The notes under the pieces: model-generated
Database searches by the model: none
Told to the model about the DNA's origin: nothing
The model's input: only the letters and a program-made list of their open reading frames with translations
Assembly: GCF_014524565.1 (NCBI RefSeq)
Contig: NZ_CP060139.1
Location: forward strand, 3,293,501 to 3,357,500
Source: Croceimicrobium hydrocarbonivorans
GTDB taxonomy: Bacteria > Bacteroidota > Bacteroidia > Flavobacteriales > Schleiferiaceae
Direction of reading: 5' to 3'
DNA length: 64,000 nucleotides
Made by a program: the position numbers and the translations under genes
Shown here: positions 42,783 through 51,829 of the stretch, in pieces
Position numbering within the stretch: position 1 is the stretch's first letter
Layout: every line of letters starts with the position of its first letter

Positions 42783-43610
42783 TTAGGCAATAAGCCTTTG
42801 TTTAAATTCTCTTGGAGACATGTCTCCAAGAGAAGAATGCGGATGGTTTTGATTGTAGTCTTCCATCCAATGATTGATTAACTCTTGCATCTGCGTCTTC
42901 GTTTCAAAGAGATAAGCGTTGAGCACGTCTTCTCTCAGGGTGCGGTTAAAGCGTTCACAAAAGCCATTCTGCATAGGTTTTCCTTTCTGTATTCTTAAGT
43001 GTTTTATCTGATGTCGTTTGCAAAACTTTTGAAAGGCTTCTGCCATAAACTCTGTTCCGTTATCAGTTCTTATGGTAAATGGCTTACCGTGCCACTCTAT
43101 TAGCTGCTCAAATTGCTCTACTACATGTTCGGAAGGGAAACTGCTGGATACCTTGCAAGCCAAAGCTTCGCGGTTGTAGTCGTCAATAATGTTGAGCACA
43201 CGCATTTTCACACCATTCTCTAAGCGGTCCTGCATGAAGTCGGCACTCCAACATAGGTTAGGAGCTAAAGGCTGCAGCAACACCTCTTTGTCAGGGTTAG
43301 GAATACGTCGCTTCCATTTCCTCTTGCGCTTGTTCATCCCCAGTTTGATGTACACCCTGCGGATACGTTTCTTGTTCCAGGCATAACCCTCTTTACGAAT
43401 ACGCTTGGTATAAAATGGGCAGCCACGCGCAGGATAATGCTCCGCGTACCAGCGTAGCTTTTCCTCTACCTCCTTATCGTCTCGCTTGGATATATAGTAA
43501 TATCCAGAGCGCTCAAGGCTAATGATTTTACAGGCCCTGGCAGTACTGACAGCGTAATCCGCTTTAATCTGCTTTGCTAAAAACCTCTTCTGACAGAGCC
43601 CTAGAGCTTT
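42783..43610 (-). CDS. IS3-family transposase orfB (made by -1 frameshift)
   Basis: The catalytic part of the transposase. The frame is open from the slippery site at 43607-43614 to 42783, about 275 codons, although the first ordinary start is a GTG at 43355. The early part (SLERSGYYYISKRDDKEVEE; ARGCPFYTKRIRKEGYAWNK) is the HTH_21-like region. The integrase core carries the DDE residues in WSADFMQD, RTDNGTEFM and GFCERFNRTLRED, and ends in HSSLGDMSPREF. Translation needs a -1 shift from orfA at A AAA AAG. Confidence 0.92.
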   Translation of the reverse strand, partial: KALGLCQKRFLAKQIKADYAVSTARACKIISLERSGYYYISKRDDKEVEEKLRWYAEHYPARGCPFYTKRIRKEGYAWNKKRIRRVYIKLGMNKRKRKWKRRIPNPDKEVLLQPLAPNLCWSADFMQDRLENGVKMRVLNIIDDYNREALACKVSSSFPSEHVVEQFEQLIEWHGKPFTIRTDNGTEFMAEAFQKFCKRHQIKHLRIQKGKPMQNGFCERFNRTLREDVLNAYLFETKTQMQELINHWMEDYNQNHPHSSLGDMSPREFKQRLIA

Positions 43611-43867
43611 TTTTCCACCACATCCTTAAGGATCCTGTGGTCTAAGCTCAAATCCGCATACATCTGCTTTAGCTTCGTGTTTTCTCGCTCTAACTCCTTG
43701 TACTTGCGTAGCATTGCTGAATCCATGCCCCCGTACTTCTTGCGCCAGATATAAAAAGTATTGGCGCTTATACCTAACTCCTTGCAGATATCCTGTACTT
43801 TCTTACCAGCCTCATGCTCCTTTAAAGCCTGGCTGATCTGGCTTTCACTAAATCTTGATTTTTTCAT
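43601..43867 (-). CDS. IS3-family transposase orfA
   Basis: An 88-aa protein from the ATG at 43867: the HTH_Tnp_1 domain MKKSRFSESQISQALKEHEA, then CKELGISANTFYIWRKKYGG, and a leucine-zipper-like tail (LERENTKLKQMYADLSLDHR). The stop TAG at 43601 lies just after the slippery A7G run (43607-43614) that gives the OrfAB fusion. OrfA binds the IS ends. Confidence 0.93.
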   Translation of the reverse strand: MKKSRFSESQISQALKEHEAGKKVQDICKELGISANTFYIWRKKYGGMDSAMLRKYKELERENTKLKQMYADLSLDHRILKDVVEKKL

Positions 43868-43924
43868 AGTCAACAGTTTAAATTTACACACTTTTAAACT
43901 GTTGGATTTTTTGGGGGACTTACA

Positions 43925-45115
43925 GACCATAATGCAGTAACTGTTAAACCTAAATTGGATCCATCTGTATCTATTTCTATTGTAAGTGGTTGGGTTGAGC
44001 TCCGATACTATTTATATAGGTCTAGTAACAATCAGTTAGTTAGGACGAAAATTCAGAATCTTTACGATCTTGGAGTATATCCGAGTGTAGTGGATGCTGC
44101 CTTAATACGGCAGTATTGTACAATTCAGCTTACACCAACAGTTGGTGATGGTTTTTATCTAAGAGTTGAGGTTGTTGAAGGTAATTGTGTTGGGTCTTGG
44201 TGTTGGTTAACCCAGGCTCCTAATGCTTGGCAGCTTAATCGAGGTACTTTCACAACCAATGTGTCTTCCGTTGCTATAAATGAGGCTATTCCAAGGTTTA
44301 CTTTATCTTCACAGTATGGTACTGATGCAGGAGGTACACCATTAACGTGTGAGTCAAACATTACCATTAATGGGTCTTCAACCAGTTGTGAAACCAAATA
44401 TTTAATTGAAGTTATTGAAACTGATGCTTCTTGGAATTTTGCGATAAGTGGAACAAATTATGCCGGAGCTTGGTTCAATGGTCAAGTTCCAACTATTTGG
44501 CATTTGCAACATATTGCCCAGAACTATGGGAATCCACAGAATGGTGATGTTGTGAATGGTCCACCTCCAACACAATACCAAGGATGGACTATGACTGATC
44601 GTACTTTGTCAAATGGTAACAACAATAGGTATTTGGTTAAACTTTCAGTTATGGATGACATTTGGACCTCAAAACAGATGTTAATTGAGGTCAATGCGAA
44701 TTGTAAAAACGGGGGATCTAATTATAATATGGAAGAGTTTGCTGCTACTTTGGATCCAATGTCACCTGCTGAGGTTGAAGAGGTTCAAGCGGAACTTAGA
44801 AATGGCGGTGTTGAATTTAAATCGTTAAAGCAGATAGCTATGGATTCAAGGCTTGACAAAGTCGAAGAATTATCTTTTAAGGTATTCCCAAATCCAGCTA
44901 GTTCAACGATTAATCTGCAATTTAGTGAGGATGTTTCACTTGAAACCGTTAATTTGGTGAATGCATCTGGCCAACGTTTTGAAGTTAAGGCTGAAAAGGT
45001 TCAGAACGATATTTATGCTATCGATGTTAAGGCTTTAAAGAAAGGTTTTTATGTTATTTATGTTCAGGTGGATAATGCTATAAAGACTGAAAAAATACAA
45101 ATAATTGAAGATTAA
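43925..45115 (+). pseudogene. 3' part of the IS-interrupted T9SS protein gene
   Basis: Open from the IS end; a TTG at 43955 is the first in-frame start-like codon, so this part has no proper start. About 385 codons of strand-rich sequence with several Cys and Trp (VEGNCVGSWCWLTQAPNAWQ) end in a type A sorting domain (FKVFPNPASSTINLQFSEDV, then a KKGFYVIYVQVDNAIKTEKI tail). Joined to 42522-42741 it gives an intact secreted protein of about 470 aa. The lack of other damage shows that the insertion is recent. Confidence 0.85.
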
Positions 45116-45138
45116 TAAGTTTTAAATTAAATCACATA

Positions 45139-45168
45139 GGTAAAGGACTGGATAGCTGGTCCTTTACC
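45139..45168 (+). terminator. Hairpin after the interrupted gene
   Basis: A perfect 10-bp stem GGTAAAGGAC / GTCCTTTACC with a 10-nt loop, followed by an AT-rich stretch with only short T runs. Confidence 0.7.
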
Positions 45169-45200
45169 TATTTATTAATAAGAGGTTATAACCCTGGATC

Positions 45201-46829
45201 TTGGATTATAAAGGTTTTTTATTTATTTTTTTCCTGATACCACTATGGATGGAGGCACAAAATATTGTGCCCAATTCGAGTTTTGAACAAGTGCTTCAAA
45301 TCCCTGATGACACCTCTGCTTTAGCTAATGTGGTTGTGGATTGGTTTCATGGAAATCAAATAAAACCCTTGGCTACGCATGCTTTGGCTGCAGAAGTTAA
45401 TCCAAACTTTGCCCTGCCTAATCCTCTGCGCTACCAAAGTCCTCGCAGCGGTAAGAGTATGTTACTCTACAAAACTTTGGGTTATCAAAATATGACTCAA
45501 TCTTTAACGGATCATCGCAGTTATGCAGCAACCAAATTGATTCGACCTATTCCCAACAGGGCAAAGGTTTATGCTGAGTTTTATATTAATTGGCATGGCT
45601 ACGATTGCTGTCGCTCCGAACCAAAGGCATTCCCTGGTGGGCAGCATGGCATGTTGTTTACACCTGATCGCCCTTTCGAGAATAGCGCAGGTATATTTGC
45701 TGGGAATCCACAAATTAATACCGATACTTTGCTTACTGATACTGTAAATTGGCTAAAGGTATCAGGTACTTTTATCAGTCAGGAGCGATTAGAGTATATC
45801 ATAATTGGTAATTTTTTTCCTTCTGATCAATGCAAGTTTATACCCCCTTTAACTACCGGGCAATACTCTGGTGGGGAAGCTTTTTATTTCTTAGAGGATG
45901 TCAAGGTTCGGATACTGGATCCACATGTGCCTGATACACTGCGTGTTTGTTATGGTGATTCGGCCGAATTAATTGCACGAGGAGAAGAGAATCATGCTTG
46001 GGCACTTTCCATAAATCCCTCTCAAATTCTGTCAAGAGATAGTGTTTTTAAGTTCATGCCATTATCAAACACATTGCTAAACTTTTACGGGAGTTTCGAC
46101 ACCTTACAGACCTATGTAATTGTGGATCATTTTAAACTGGATTTGGGAGAAGACACGGCGGTTTGTGCATACGAGCCTTTTTATTTGATAAATCCTTCTC
46201 AAGATGCAGATAGTAGCTGGTGGCATGGCTTCGGATCAGCAGATAGCCTCCAAATACAGGAAAGTGGCTGGTATAGCTTAAGTGCTCGAAAAGGGGGCTG
46301 CTTAAAAACAGATAGTGTGCATGTGGAACTCTTGTACCCTGAAGATTATAAATTGGAAGATGTTGAGTCGACTTGCTTAGGGCGCTCCCTTCAGCTTAAG
46401 GCTAAAACCTTAGACCATGTTGATTTTCATTGGAATGATGGAAGCACAGATAGTGTTTTAACAGTTACTGAAGATGGCTGGTATTCTATAAGCATAGCAC
46501 ATCCCTGTGGCTCCATTGTAGATTCGCTAAAAGTAGAATTTGAGCGCTGTGTTTGTACATTTTTCTTGCCCGATGCATTTAGCCCCAATGGAGATGGACT
46601 TAATGATGTTTTTAAACCGGTATTCAAATGCAATTTTGATGAGTATAAGCTCTGGATTTATAATCGTTGGGGTCAAGAAGTGTTTAAAACCATTGATCCG
46701 GAACAGGGCTGGGATGGAACTGATGCTCCGCAAGGGGTTTACATGTTTAAGATTTATTATAAAGGCCTTAATGAGGAGGGAATGTATGTTGAAGATCTGA
46801 TCGAGGAATCACTAAGTTTAATTAGATAA
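45201..46829 (+). CDS. Gliding motility-associated C-terminal (T9SS type B) protein
   Basis: A 542-aa secreted protein. The start is TTG at 45201, which gives a full signal peptide (MDYKGFLFIFFLIPLWMEAQ); the only nearby ATG lies inside that signal. Residues about 20-240 resemble a carbohydrate-binding-like jelly roll (NIVPNSSFEQ at the start). Two Ig-like repeats follow (DLGEDTAVC; WSISI/ WYSISIAHPCGS), and the type B sorting domain ends the protein: FLPDAFSPNGDGLNDVFKP, LWIYNRWGQEVF, GWDGTDAPQGVYMFKI. Exported by type IX secretion to the surface. The next gene is a beta-barrel candidate 34 bp on, like the PorP/SprF-type partners often found beside type B proteins. Confidence 0.9.
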   Translation: MDYKGFLFIFFLIPLWMEAQNIVPNSSFEQVLQIPDDTSALANVVVDWFHGNQIKPLATHALAAEVNPNFALPNPLRYQSPRSGKSMLLYKTLGYQNMTQSLTDHRSYAATKLIRPIPNRAKVYAEFYINWHGYDCCRSEPKAFPGGQHGMLFTPDRPFENSAGIFAGNPQINTDTLLTDTVNWLKVSGTFISQERLEYIIIGNFFPSDQCKFIPPLTTGQYSGGEAFYFLEDVKVRILDPHVPDTLRVCYGDSAELIARGEENHAWALSINPSQILSRDSVFKFMPLSNTLLNFYGSFDTLQTYVIVDHFKLDLGEDTAVCAYEPFYLINPSQDADSSWWHGFGSADSLQIQESGWYSLSARKGGCLKTDSVHVELLYPEDYKLEDVESTCLGRSLQLKAKTLDHVDFHWNDGSTDSVLTVTEDGWYSISIAHPCGSIVDSLKVEFERCVCTFFLPDAFSPNGDGLNDVFKPVFKCNFDEYKLWIYNRWGQEVFKTIDPEQGWDGTDAPQGVYMFKIYYKGLNEEGMYVEDLIEESLSLIR

Positions 46830-46863
46830 AATTGTTTACTGTTTAATTTTCGAATTCGTTTCT

Positions 46864-47406
46864 ATGAAAAAACACCTTTTTGCTCTGCTATTAATACTCA
46901 CTGTTCAAGTGGGTTTCGCCCAGGAAAGCCCTAAGCACCGATTAACTTTATCGGCCCTTCAGCACAGTTCATGGACGGGTATTACTTATTCTCGCTTGTT
47001 TCATCCCTTCGAGAATAAGAATTGGGAATGGTCATTAGGCGCTGGTTTTGTAAGTGGGCTAGGGGAATCCTCACTCATGCTAGGCTACAACTCCTTACCT
47101 CTGTTTAGCTCTTTAACTTATGGTACTCGTCATCAGGTAGGACTAAACCTTGGCTATGCTTATCGCTTTAATTTAAAGAGAACACCTATTTCCGTAATAA
47201 ATAGTTCTCCTCTTGAGTATACCATTTTCACGGATTACCATGCGCTTAACTACTCCTTGTTTTATCGCTATAATTTTGGAGAACAGGACACCTACTTTCT
47301 TGGAATTGGCGGCGAATTCAGTCATTATCTCGGTGAGATAAACGGCTTTGATGTAAATCTGAATCCTGCCTTTAGACCCTTCTTAAATTTTGGGATCAAT
47401 TTTTAG
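46864..47406 (+). CDS. Predicted outer-membrane beta-barrel protein
   Basis: A 180-aa protein with signal peptide MKKHLFALLLILTVQVGFAQ. The mature part shows alternating amphipathic strands rich in Tyr, Phe and Gly (NLGYAYRFNLKRT; LNYSLFYRYNFGEQDTYFLG) and ends in a Phe (FLNFGINF), typical of an eight-stranded barrel. It follows a type B T9SS protein and may partner it. It is too short to be a normal PorP/SprF protein (about 300 aa). Specific function unknown. Confidence 0.75.
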   Translation: MKKHLFALLLILTVQVGFAQESPKHRLTLSALQHSSWTGITYSRLFHPFENKNWEWSLGAGFVSGLGESSLMLGYNSLPLFSSLTYGTRHQVGLNLGYAYRFNLKRTPISVINSSPLEYTIFTDYHALNYSLFYRYNFGEQDTYFLGIGGEFSHYLGEINGFDVNLNPAFRPFLNFGINF

Positions 47407-47545
47407 CTTTTCCAAGCTATTGCTAGATGCTTATAAGCTGAATTGTTTGCAAGTGAAGCTTAGGCTTGAAAAGTCAGATCATGGTCTTAAAAGCAAGAGA
47501 GTGGATATCTTACCAGAGGAGGCTGTATTGAATTGAGTCGCTTAC

Positions 47546-48442
47546 TCAACCCTCCTCAAAAAAGTCATTGTCAATTTCTTTAACCTCGTAGGTCTCCTTG
47601 ATTTGCACGCCCACATTGTACTCATACATTAAGCTTACCAATCGGGCTCCATCGATCAGAATAATAGAATGATGCGCATCCTTAGCCTTTTGAATGGCCT
47701 TGGCGTCAAAGCTTGAAGTGGTGATGAAAATACCTTTGCGGGTATCGCCACTCATGGCGCCAATAAAATTGCGAATGTCCGTTTCCCGAATATTCGAATT
47801 GTTGTAGCGCTTTGCTTGGGTGTAGATCTTTTCTAAACCCAGCTTATCTTCATTAATGATGCCATCGATCCCACCATCACCGGATTTTGGGGTTTCCATA
47901 AAGTCACCATAACCCATGCGCTGCAGCAGTTGGAGTACAAGCTTTTCAAAATAATAGGGATCCAGTTCCTTTAAACGCTCCAAGAGCTCAGCTTGGGTTT
48001 CTGACTTAATCTTGGAAATACCGAAATCGATTAGGTCTTGGGGTGAAGCAGAATCGAGATTGGCTTCATCTAGCTTATCTTTTGCCCCTTTGGCTGCTAC
48101 CAAATTCTGATGAGCCCGAAAATCAGGGTCATCCTTGAGCTCGGCCAGGCTGAGTTTTCCGGACTTTAAGGCTAATTCCCCTTTAGGAGTGATTTCTACC
48201 CTACCCCGACTGGGATACTGCACGAATTTACCCATCTTCAAATAGGATTTTCCCCAGAGGATACGATCCAATAGAACATTAGCCCCCGAACTGGTTTTCT
48301 CTTGCAGTAATTCGGGAGACAAATGAGGGTAAAATTGATCCCGAACCATGCTGGCCAGCGTACGGCTTTTCAAGGCCCCTTCTTGTTGCAGAGTCTTTAG
48401 AATGGGAATAAAGGTCTCATGGAATTTGGGTAGTGCAGTCAT
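47546..48442 (-). CDS. mrr: Mrr-type restriction endonuclease
   Basis: A 298-aa protein. An N-terminal winged-helix Mrr_N domain (residues 1-95; KSRTLASMVRDQFYPHLSPE) is followed by a linker and the Mrr catalytic domain (about 165-290). The PD-(D/E)xK-type residues are in GDGGIDGII (Asp) and IYTQAKRY (Gln-x-Lys), with the downstream ETDIRNFIGAMSG motif. Such enzymes cut DNA bearing foreign modification, often methylated DNA. The intact 3' end is duplicated at 27132-27401. It stands alone. Confidence 0.93.
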   Translation of the reverse strand: MTALPKFHETFIPILKTLQQEGALKSRTLASMVRDQFYPHLSPELLQEKTSSGANVLLDRILWGKSYLKMGKFVQYPSRGRVEITPKGELALKSGKLSLAELKDDPDFRAHQNLVAAKGAKDKLDEANLDSASPQDLIDFGISKIKSETQAELLERLKELDPYYFEKLVLQLLQRMGYGDFMETPKSGDGGIDGIINEDKLGLEKIYTQAKRYNNSNIRETDIRNFIGAMSGDTRKGIFITTSSFDAKAIQKAKDAHHSIILIDGARLVSLMYEYNVGVQIKETYEVKEIDNDFFEEG

Positions 48443-48904
48443 GTAATCAGAAGATCTTAAAAGGAAGGTGAATGTGGAGCTTTTTCCAAAACATCCAGCA
48501 GCGATTTTAGCGACTAAATTTAAAGATTCTTGGCAGAAGTGTAATAGTCCAAAATAGGAGTATCATGTAACAGGAATTGAGTACTAATAATGCTCGTATG
48601 GAAACAGGTCATAAAGTGAAGTCGTTTAAAATTTTGCTTTCTCACTCACACCCATGCTGCTAGTATACTATTCATGGGGTAGGCAGCATCCCCAATCCTA
48701 AAGAACATTGGAGATTAATCTTGTAAATGGCTTGTCTCTATGAGTTAGAAGAGTAGTAAACCCAGTCAATTCTTGCTCAGTATTCACTATTAAAAGACCA
48801 GTAAATCAAGCTTAATTGACTCATTATAGGTGTCTTGTTAAAAGAAAGGCTTATTTTAGGAGAGCTACAAATCCCTAAATTCCCCGGCCTTAATTTATTT
48901 CAAG
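48443..48904. other. Non-coding stretch between divergent genes
   Basis: About 460 bp with no open frame or clear repeat. It would hold the promoters of mrr and of the T9SS protein gene at 48905. Confidence 0.55.
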
Positions 48905-50011
48905 ATGCGCACTTTTTTATTCTGTTTACTTAGTATGGGCTTGGGGGCCCAAAGTCAGCAATTACTCTCCATAACTAACAAGAACTTTTCGAATTCGAGC
49001 TGGAAGTTTAATAATAGAATCCTTTTTTCCTATGATGCTAATGGTTATCCGTATTTGGAAGACTATGAAGCTTGGAACGGAATGGTATGGGAAAATCGAC
49101 AGCTAAAGACCCAGTCTAATCATAGTAATGGCTTGGTGGACACCGTATATTATGAGCGTTGGGATCAAATTAATGGGGGATATACCGGCTTTTCGAAGGA
49201 ACAGAATTATTACAATGGCAATTGGGAAAAGGATTCCTTGATTGTAATGCAGAATATTAGCGGTCCATGGATTAAGGATACTCGTAAAGTATTTCAATAT
49301 GACGCAGGTGGGCTGTTGGAGCATGTTTTTACCTCCGATGGCGATGGTGCTGATTGGAAATTAACCACTAAAACAGACTACTACTATAATACCAATGGCC
49401 AATGGGATATTCTCCGTCGTTCGGAATGGGACAGTGCCAATGCTACTTGGGCACCCAAAAGTGAGATGCATCGCTATTTTGATGCTATAGGAAACCCAAT
49501 TTTCGAATATGAGTTTATCCACCGTGGCTCTAATCTGGATACACTACGCTGGCATGAGTATACTTACAATTCACAGGCTTTAGTACAGGAAGACCGCTAC
49601 TACATTTTTATAGCTGGTGCCTTTAATCCTGGAACAAGACGCTTATTTAGCTATAATGCCAACAATCGTATTGATAGTGTTTTGCATCAAGTATTGAAGT
49701 ACAATGATACCCTTTGGTTGGATAATAGCCTGGCCATTTACCGCTATGGCCCAATCGTGGGTTTAACAGAATTAGAGAGCAAGAGCTTGCATGTTTATCC
49801 CAATCCTTGGCATGATATCTTAAACATCGAGGGAATGGCAAAAGGGGAGAAGCTGATTCAAATTATCAATAGCAGCGGAGTTTTGGTTAAGCAGAAATCG
49901 ACCGATGCAGAAGAACTTCAATTAAGACTTGGCCATTTACCGGCGGGTGTATATTCCATTCGGGTTCAGGCTGGTGGCCATATTTCAGGGGCCTCAATCA
50001 TTAAGCTATAA
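48905..50011 (+). CDS. T9SS type A protein with YD-like repeats
   Basis: A 368-aa secreted protein; signal peptide MRTFLFCLLSMGLGAQ. The middle consists of about eight short beta repeats of the kind Y-x-Y-D-A-x-G (FSYDANGYPYLEDYEAWNG; FQYDAGGLLEH; YYYNTNGQWD), similar to RHS/YD repeats. The last 75 residues are a type A sorting domain (LHVYPNPWHDILNIEG, then GVYSIRVQAGG...ASIIKL). It is a paralogue of the gene at 56679 in length and plan. Probably an extracellular adhesin-like protein; function unknown. Confidence 0.88.
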   Translation: MRTFLFCLLSMGLGAQSQQLLSITNKNFSNSSWKFNNRILFSYDANGYPYLEDYEAWNGMVWENRQLKTQSNHSNGLVDTVYYERWDQINGGYTGFSKEQNYYNGNWEKDSLIVMQNISGPWIKDTRKVFQYDAGGLLEHVFTSDGDGADWKLTTKTDYYYNTNGQWDILRRSEWDSANATWAPKSEMHRYFDAIGNPIFEYEFIHRGSNLDTLRWHEYTYNSQALVQEDRYYIFIAGAFNPGTRRLFSYNANNRIDSVLHQVLKYNDTLWLDNSLAIYRYGPIVGLTELESKSLHVYPNPWHDILNIEGMAKGEKLIQIINSSGVLVKQKSTDAEELQLRLGHLPAGVYSIRVQAGGHISGASIIKL

Positions 50012-50143
50012 GCAGACATCAAAGTTAAAATCGAGCTTCTTAGGATTTCCTATTTCCGGTGAATAGACTAAGAGTTTAAGCCTGGCCCACCGGTCAAAGA
50101 CTTAACATTCTTCCAATATTCAAAGTCTATATTGCGCCCCGCA

Positions 50144-50734
50144 ATGAAGGATTTCCAAAACTTTAGCGACCAAAATTTGCTGGCCCTGGTCCAATCGGAA
50201 GCCAATCAATTGGCTTTTGAGGAACTCTATGCTCGCTATTGGAAATCGCTGCTGGGCTTGAGTTTGAAGCTCTTGGATGATCCTGAAATTTCCAAGGACT
50301 GCGTACAGGAAGTTTTCGTTTCCCTTTGGTTTCGGCAGCAAAATCCGATTAAAAGTCCCATCAGCGATCTACGCGCTTTTCTCTTTAAAGCGGTACGTTT
50401 TCAGATTGCGAATCAAATGCGTGGAGATCGCATTAAAGCAGAGCATATAGACCTTTATGCCAACCTGGATTTAGACAATCGATTGGAGGAGAACCTGCAT
50501 GCTGTAGATCTTCAAAATCAGATTGATACCCTGGTGCAAACTATGCCCAACCGAACCCGTGAGGTATTTATCCTGAGTCGTTTCCAACATCAAAACAATC
50601 AGGAGATTGCCGCGGCCTTGGAAATTTCTCTAAGCACGGTAGAAAATCATATCAATAAGGCGCTGCGCATTTTAAGAGAAGGTTTGGAAAAGTCGGGTCA
50701 ATTGGCTTTCCTCTTGCCCTTTTTACTCCATTAA
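50144..50734 (+). CDS. ECF RNA polymerase sigma-70 factor (FecI-like)
   Basis: A 196-aa sigma factor from the ATG at 50144; a TTG at 50132 is the only alternative. Region 2 is AFEELYARYWKSLLGLSLKL followed by KDCVQEVFVSLW. Region 4 is MPNRTREVFILSRFQHQNNQ with the HTH EIAAALEISLSTVENHINKA. Bacteroidota ECF factors of this type pair with a FecR anti-sigma and a SusC/TonB receptor and are activated when the receptor binds substrate. The FecR gene follows 78 bp downstream, then susC and susD. Confidence 0.94.
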   Translation: MKDFQNFSDQNLLALVQSEANQLAFEELYARYWKSLLGLSLKLLDDPEISKDCVQEVFVSLWFRQQNPIKSPISDLRAFLFKAVRFQIANQMRGDRIKAEHIDLYANLDLDNRLEENLHAVDLQNQIDTLVQTMPNRTREVFILSRFQHQNNQEIAAALEISLSTVENHINKALRILREGLEKSGQLAFLLPFLLH

Positions 50735-50812
50735 TGTTACCAAATCATTAAGCTGCATTTTAGGACTAGGTGCAGCCCCTAGGTTTGGGTACTTCCTTAT
50801 AAAGCCAAGGAA

Positions 50813-51757
50813 GTGCGAAAGACTGATCTCGAAAAAGTATTTAAGAATTACAGCAAGGCAAGAACCTCCGATCGAGAGGAGCGAAACCTAGCGAAGTTCT
50901 TTGCGCATTATGAAAAGCAGGTCGATGAAAGTGCGGTTTCGGACTCCTATCGAAACGAAATGCTTAAAGCCATTGAAGCTAAAATAGATGGACGCACAGG
51001 GAAAGTTCGAAGACTCTTCCCAGAATGGCTCAAGGTTGCGGCCTCTGTGATGATCTTAATCGCAATGGCTTATGGTTCGTTCCAGATTTATGATTCTCAG
51101 AAACAGATCCAGTATGCCATGGCATCCACCGAAAGGGGGCAAAAAACCACCTTGACCTTAAGTGATGGTAGTTTAATTTACCTCAATGCTGAAAGTAGCC
51201 TGAAGTATCCCGAATTTTTTAATCAAGATCATCGTGAAGTATGGCTGGAAGGAGAAGCCTTTTTTGAGGTGGCCCGAGATGAAAGCCGTCCCTTTATTAT
51301 CCATTCCCAACATGCCGAAACGACCGTATTGGGAACTTCCTTTACGGTTTCAGATTATGCGGATTCAGAAGCATCGGTAACGGTGAGCACGGGGAAGGTG
51401 AGGGTTTTTTCAGCACAATTGGATAGCAGTCTCATCTTAGTCCCCAATGATCGATTGATCCTCAGGGAGCAGAATATGGTTTTGAGTCAGGTAAATGCCG
51501 CAGAGCAAAATGCCTGGTATAAAGGTATTCTTCGCTTTGACGGAGCCCGCTTGGAAAGCTTAGTTCCAAAATTGGAACGTTGGTATGCGGTAGACTTTAT
51601 AGTAGAAGATCCGGAACTCTTGAATTGCGCTATTAGTGGGAAGTTTAAAAATGCCAGCCTGACAAGCTTCTTAGAAAGCTTGAAGTTTATTCATGGCTTG
51701 GAATATGAATTTAATGACCAGGATCAGGTCATTTTAAAGGGAAAAATATGCAAATAA
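50813..51757 (+). CDS. FecR-family anti-sigma factor
   Basis: A 314-aa protein with a GTG start. The cytoplasmic N-terminal 70 residues would hold the sigma factor. One membrane helix (about 72-92; KVAASVMILIAMAYGSFQIY) leads to the periplasmic FecR domain (TTLTLSDGSLIYLNAESSLK; REVWLEGEAFFEV; FIIHSQHAETTVLGTSFTV) and a C-terminal DUF4974-like domain (ISGKFKNASLTSFLESLKFI). It passes the substrate signal from the SusC STN domain to the sigma factor. Confidence 0.94.
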   Translation: MRKTDLEKVFKNYSKARTSDREERNLAKFFAHYEKQVDESAVSDSYRNEMLKAIEAKIDGRTGKVRRLFPEWLKVAASVMILIAMAYGSFQIYDSQKQIQYAMASTERGQKTTLTLSDGSLIYLNAESSLKYPEFFNQDHREVWLEGEAFFEVARDESRPFIIHSQHAETTVLGTSFTVSDYADSEASVTVSTGKVRVFSAQLDSSLILVPNDRLILREQNMVLSQVNAAEQNAWYKGILRFDGARLESLVPKLERWYAVDFIVEDPELLNCAISGKFKNASLTSFLESLKFIHGLEYEFNDQDQVILKGKICK

Positions 51758-51759
51758 AA

Positions 51760-51789
51760 ACCCAAAGGTTGCGGGCACAACCCTTGGGT
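51760..51789 (+). promoter_or_regulatory. Intercistronic hairpin between fecR-like and susC-like genes
   Basis: ACCCAAAGGTTG / CAACCCTTGGGT, a 12-bp stem with one mismatch and a 6-nt loop, 3 bp after the fecR stop. No T run follows, so it is more likely an RNA-stabilising or processing hairpin than a terminator. It would separate sigma/anti-sigma from transporter expression levels. Confidence 0.55.
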
Positions 51790-51803
51790 AAAGGATTCAA
51801 ATA

Positions 51804-51819
51804 ATCACAATTTAAATCA
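51804..51819 (+). repeat. Leader repeat, copy 1
   Basis: ATCACAATTTAAATCA, 10 bp before the susC-like ATG; identical to 56656-56671, which lies 7 bp before the T9SS gene start at 56679. Both are A-rich leaders with no Shine-Dalgarno site. Confidence 0.6.
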
Positions 51820-51829
51820 AAACAAAGGT

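Larger units (their letters stand above)
42742..43924. mobile_element. IS3-family insertion sequence, intact, 1183 bp
   Basis: Ends TGTAAGTCCCCC and GGGGGACTTACA form imperfect terminal inverted repeats beginning TG and ending CA. A 4-bp target duplication GACC flanks it (42738-42741 and 43925-43928). Two overlapping minus-strand frames, orfA and orfB, are joined by an A7G slippery run, as in the IS150-like branch. Length and organisation are complete, so the element may be active. Two older relatives lie at 40527 and 41348. Confidence 0.93.
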
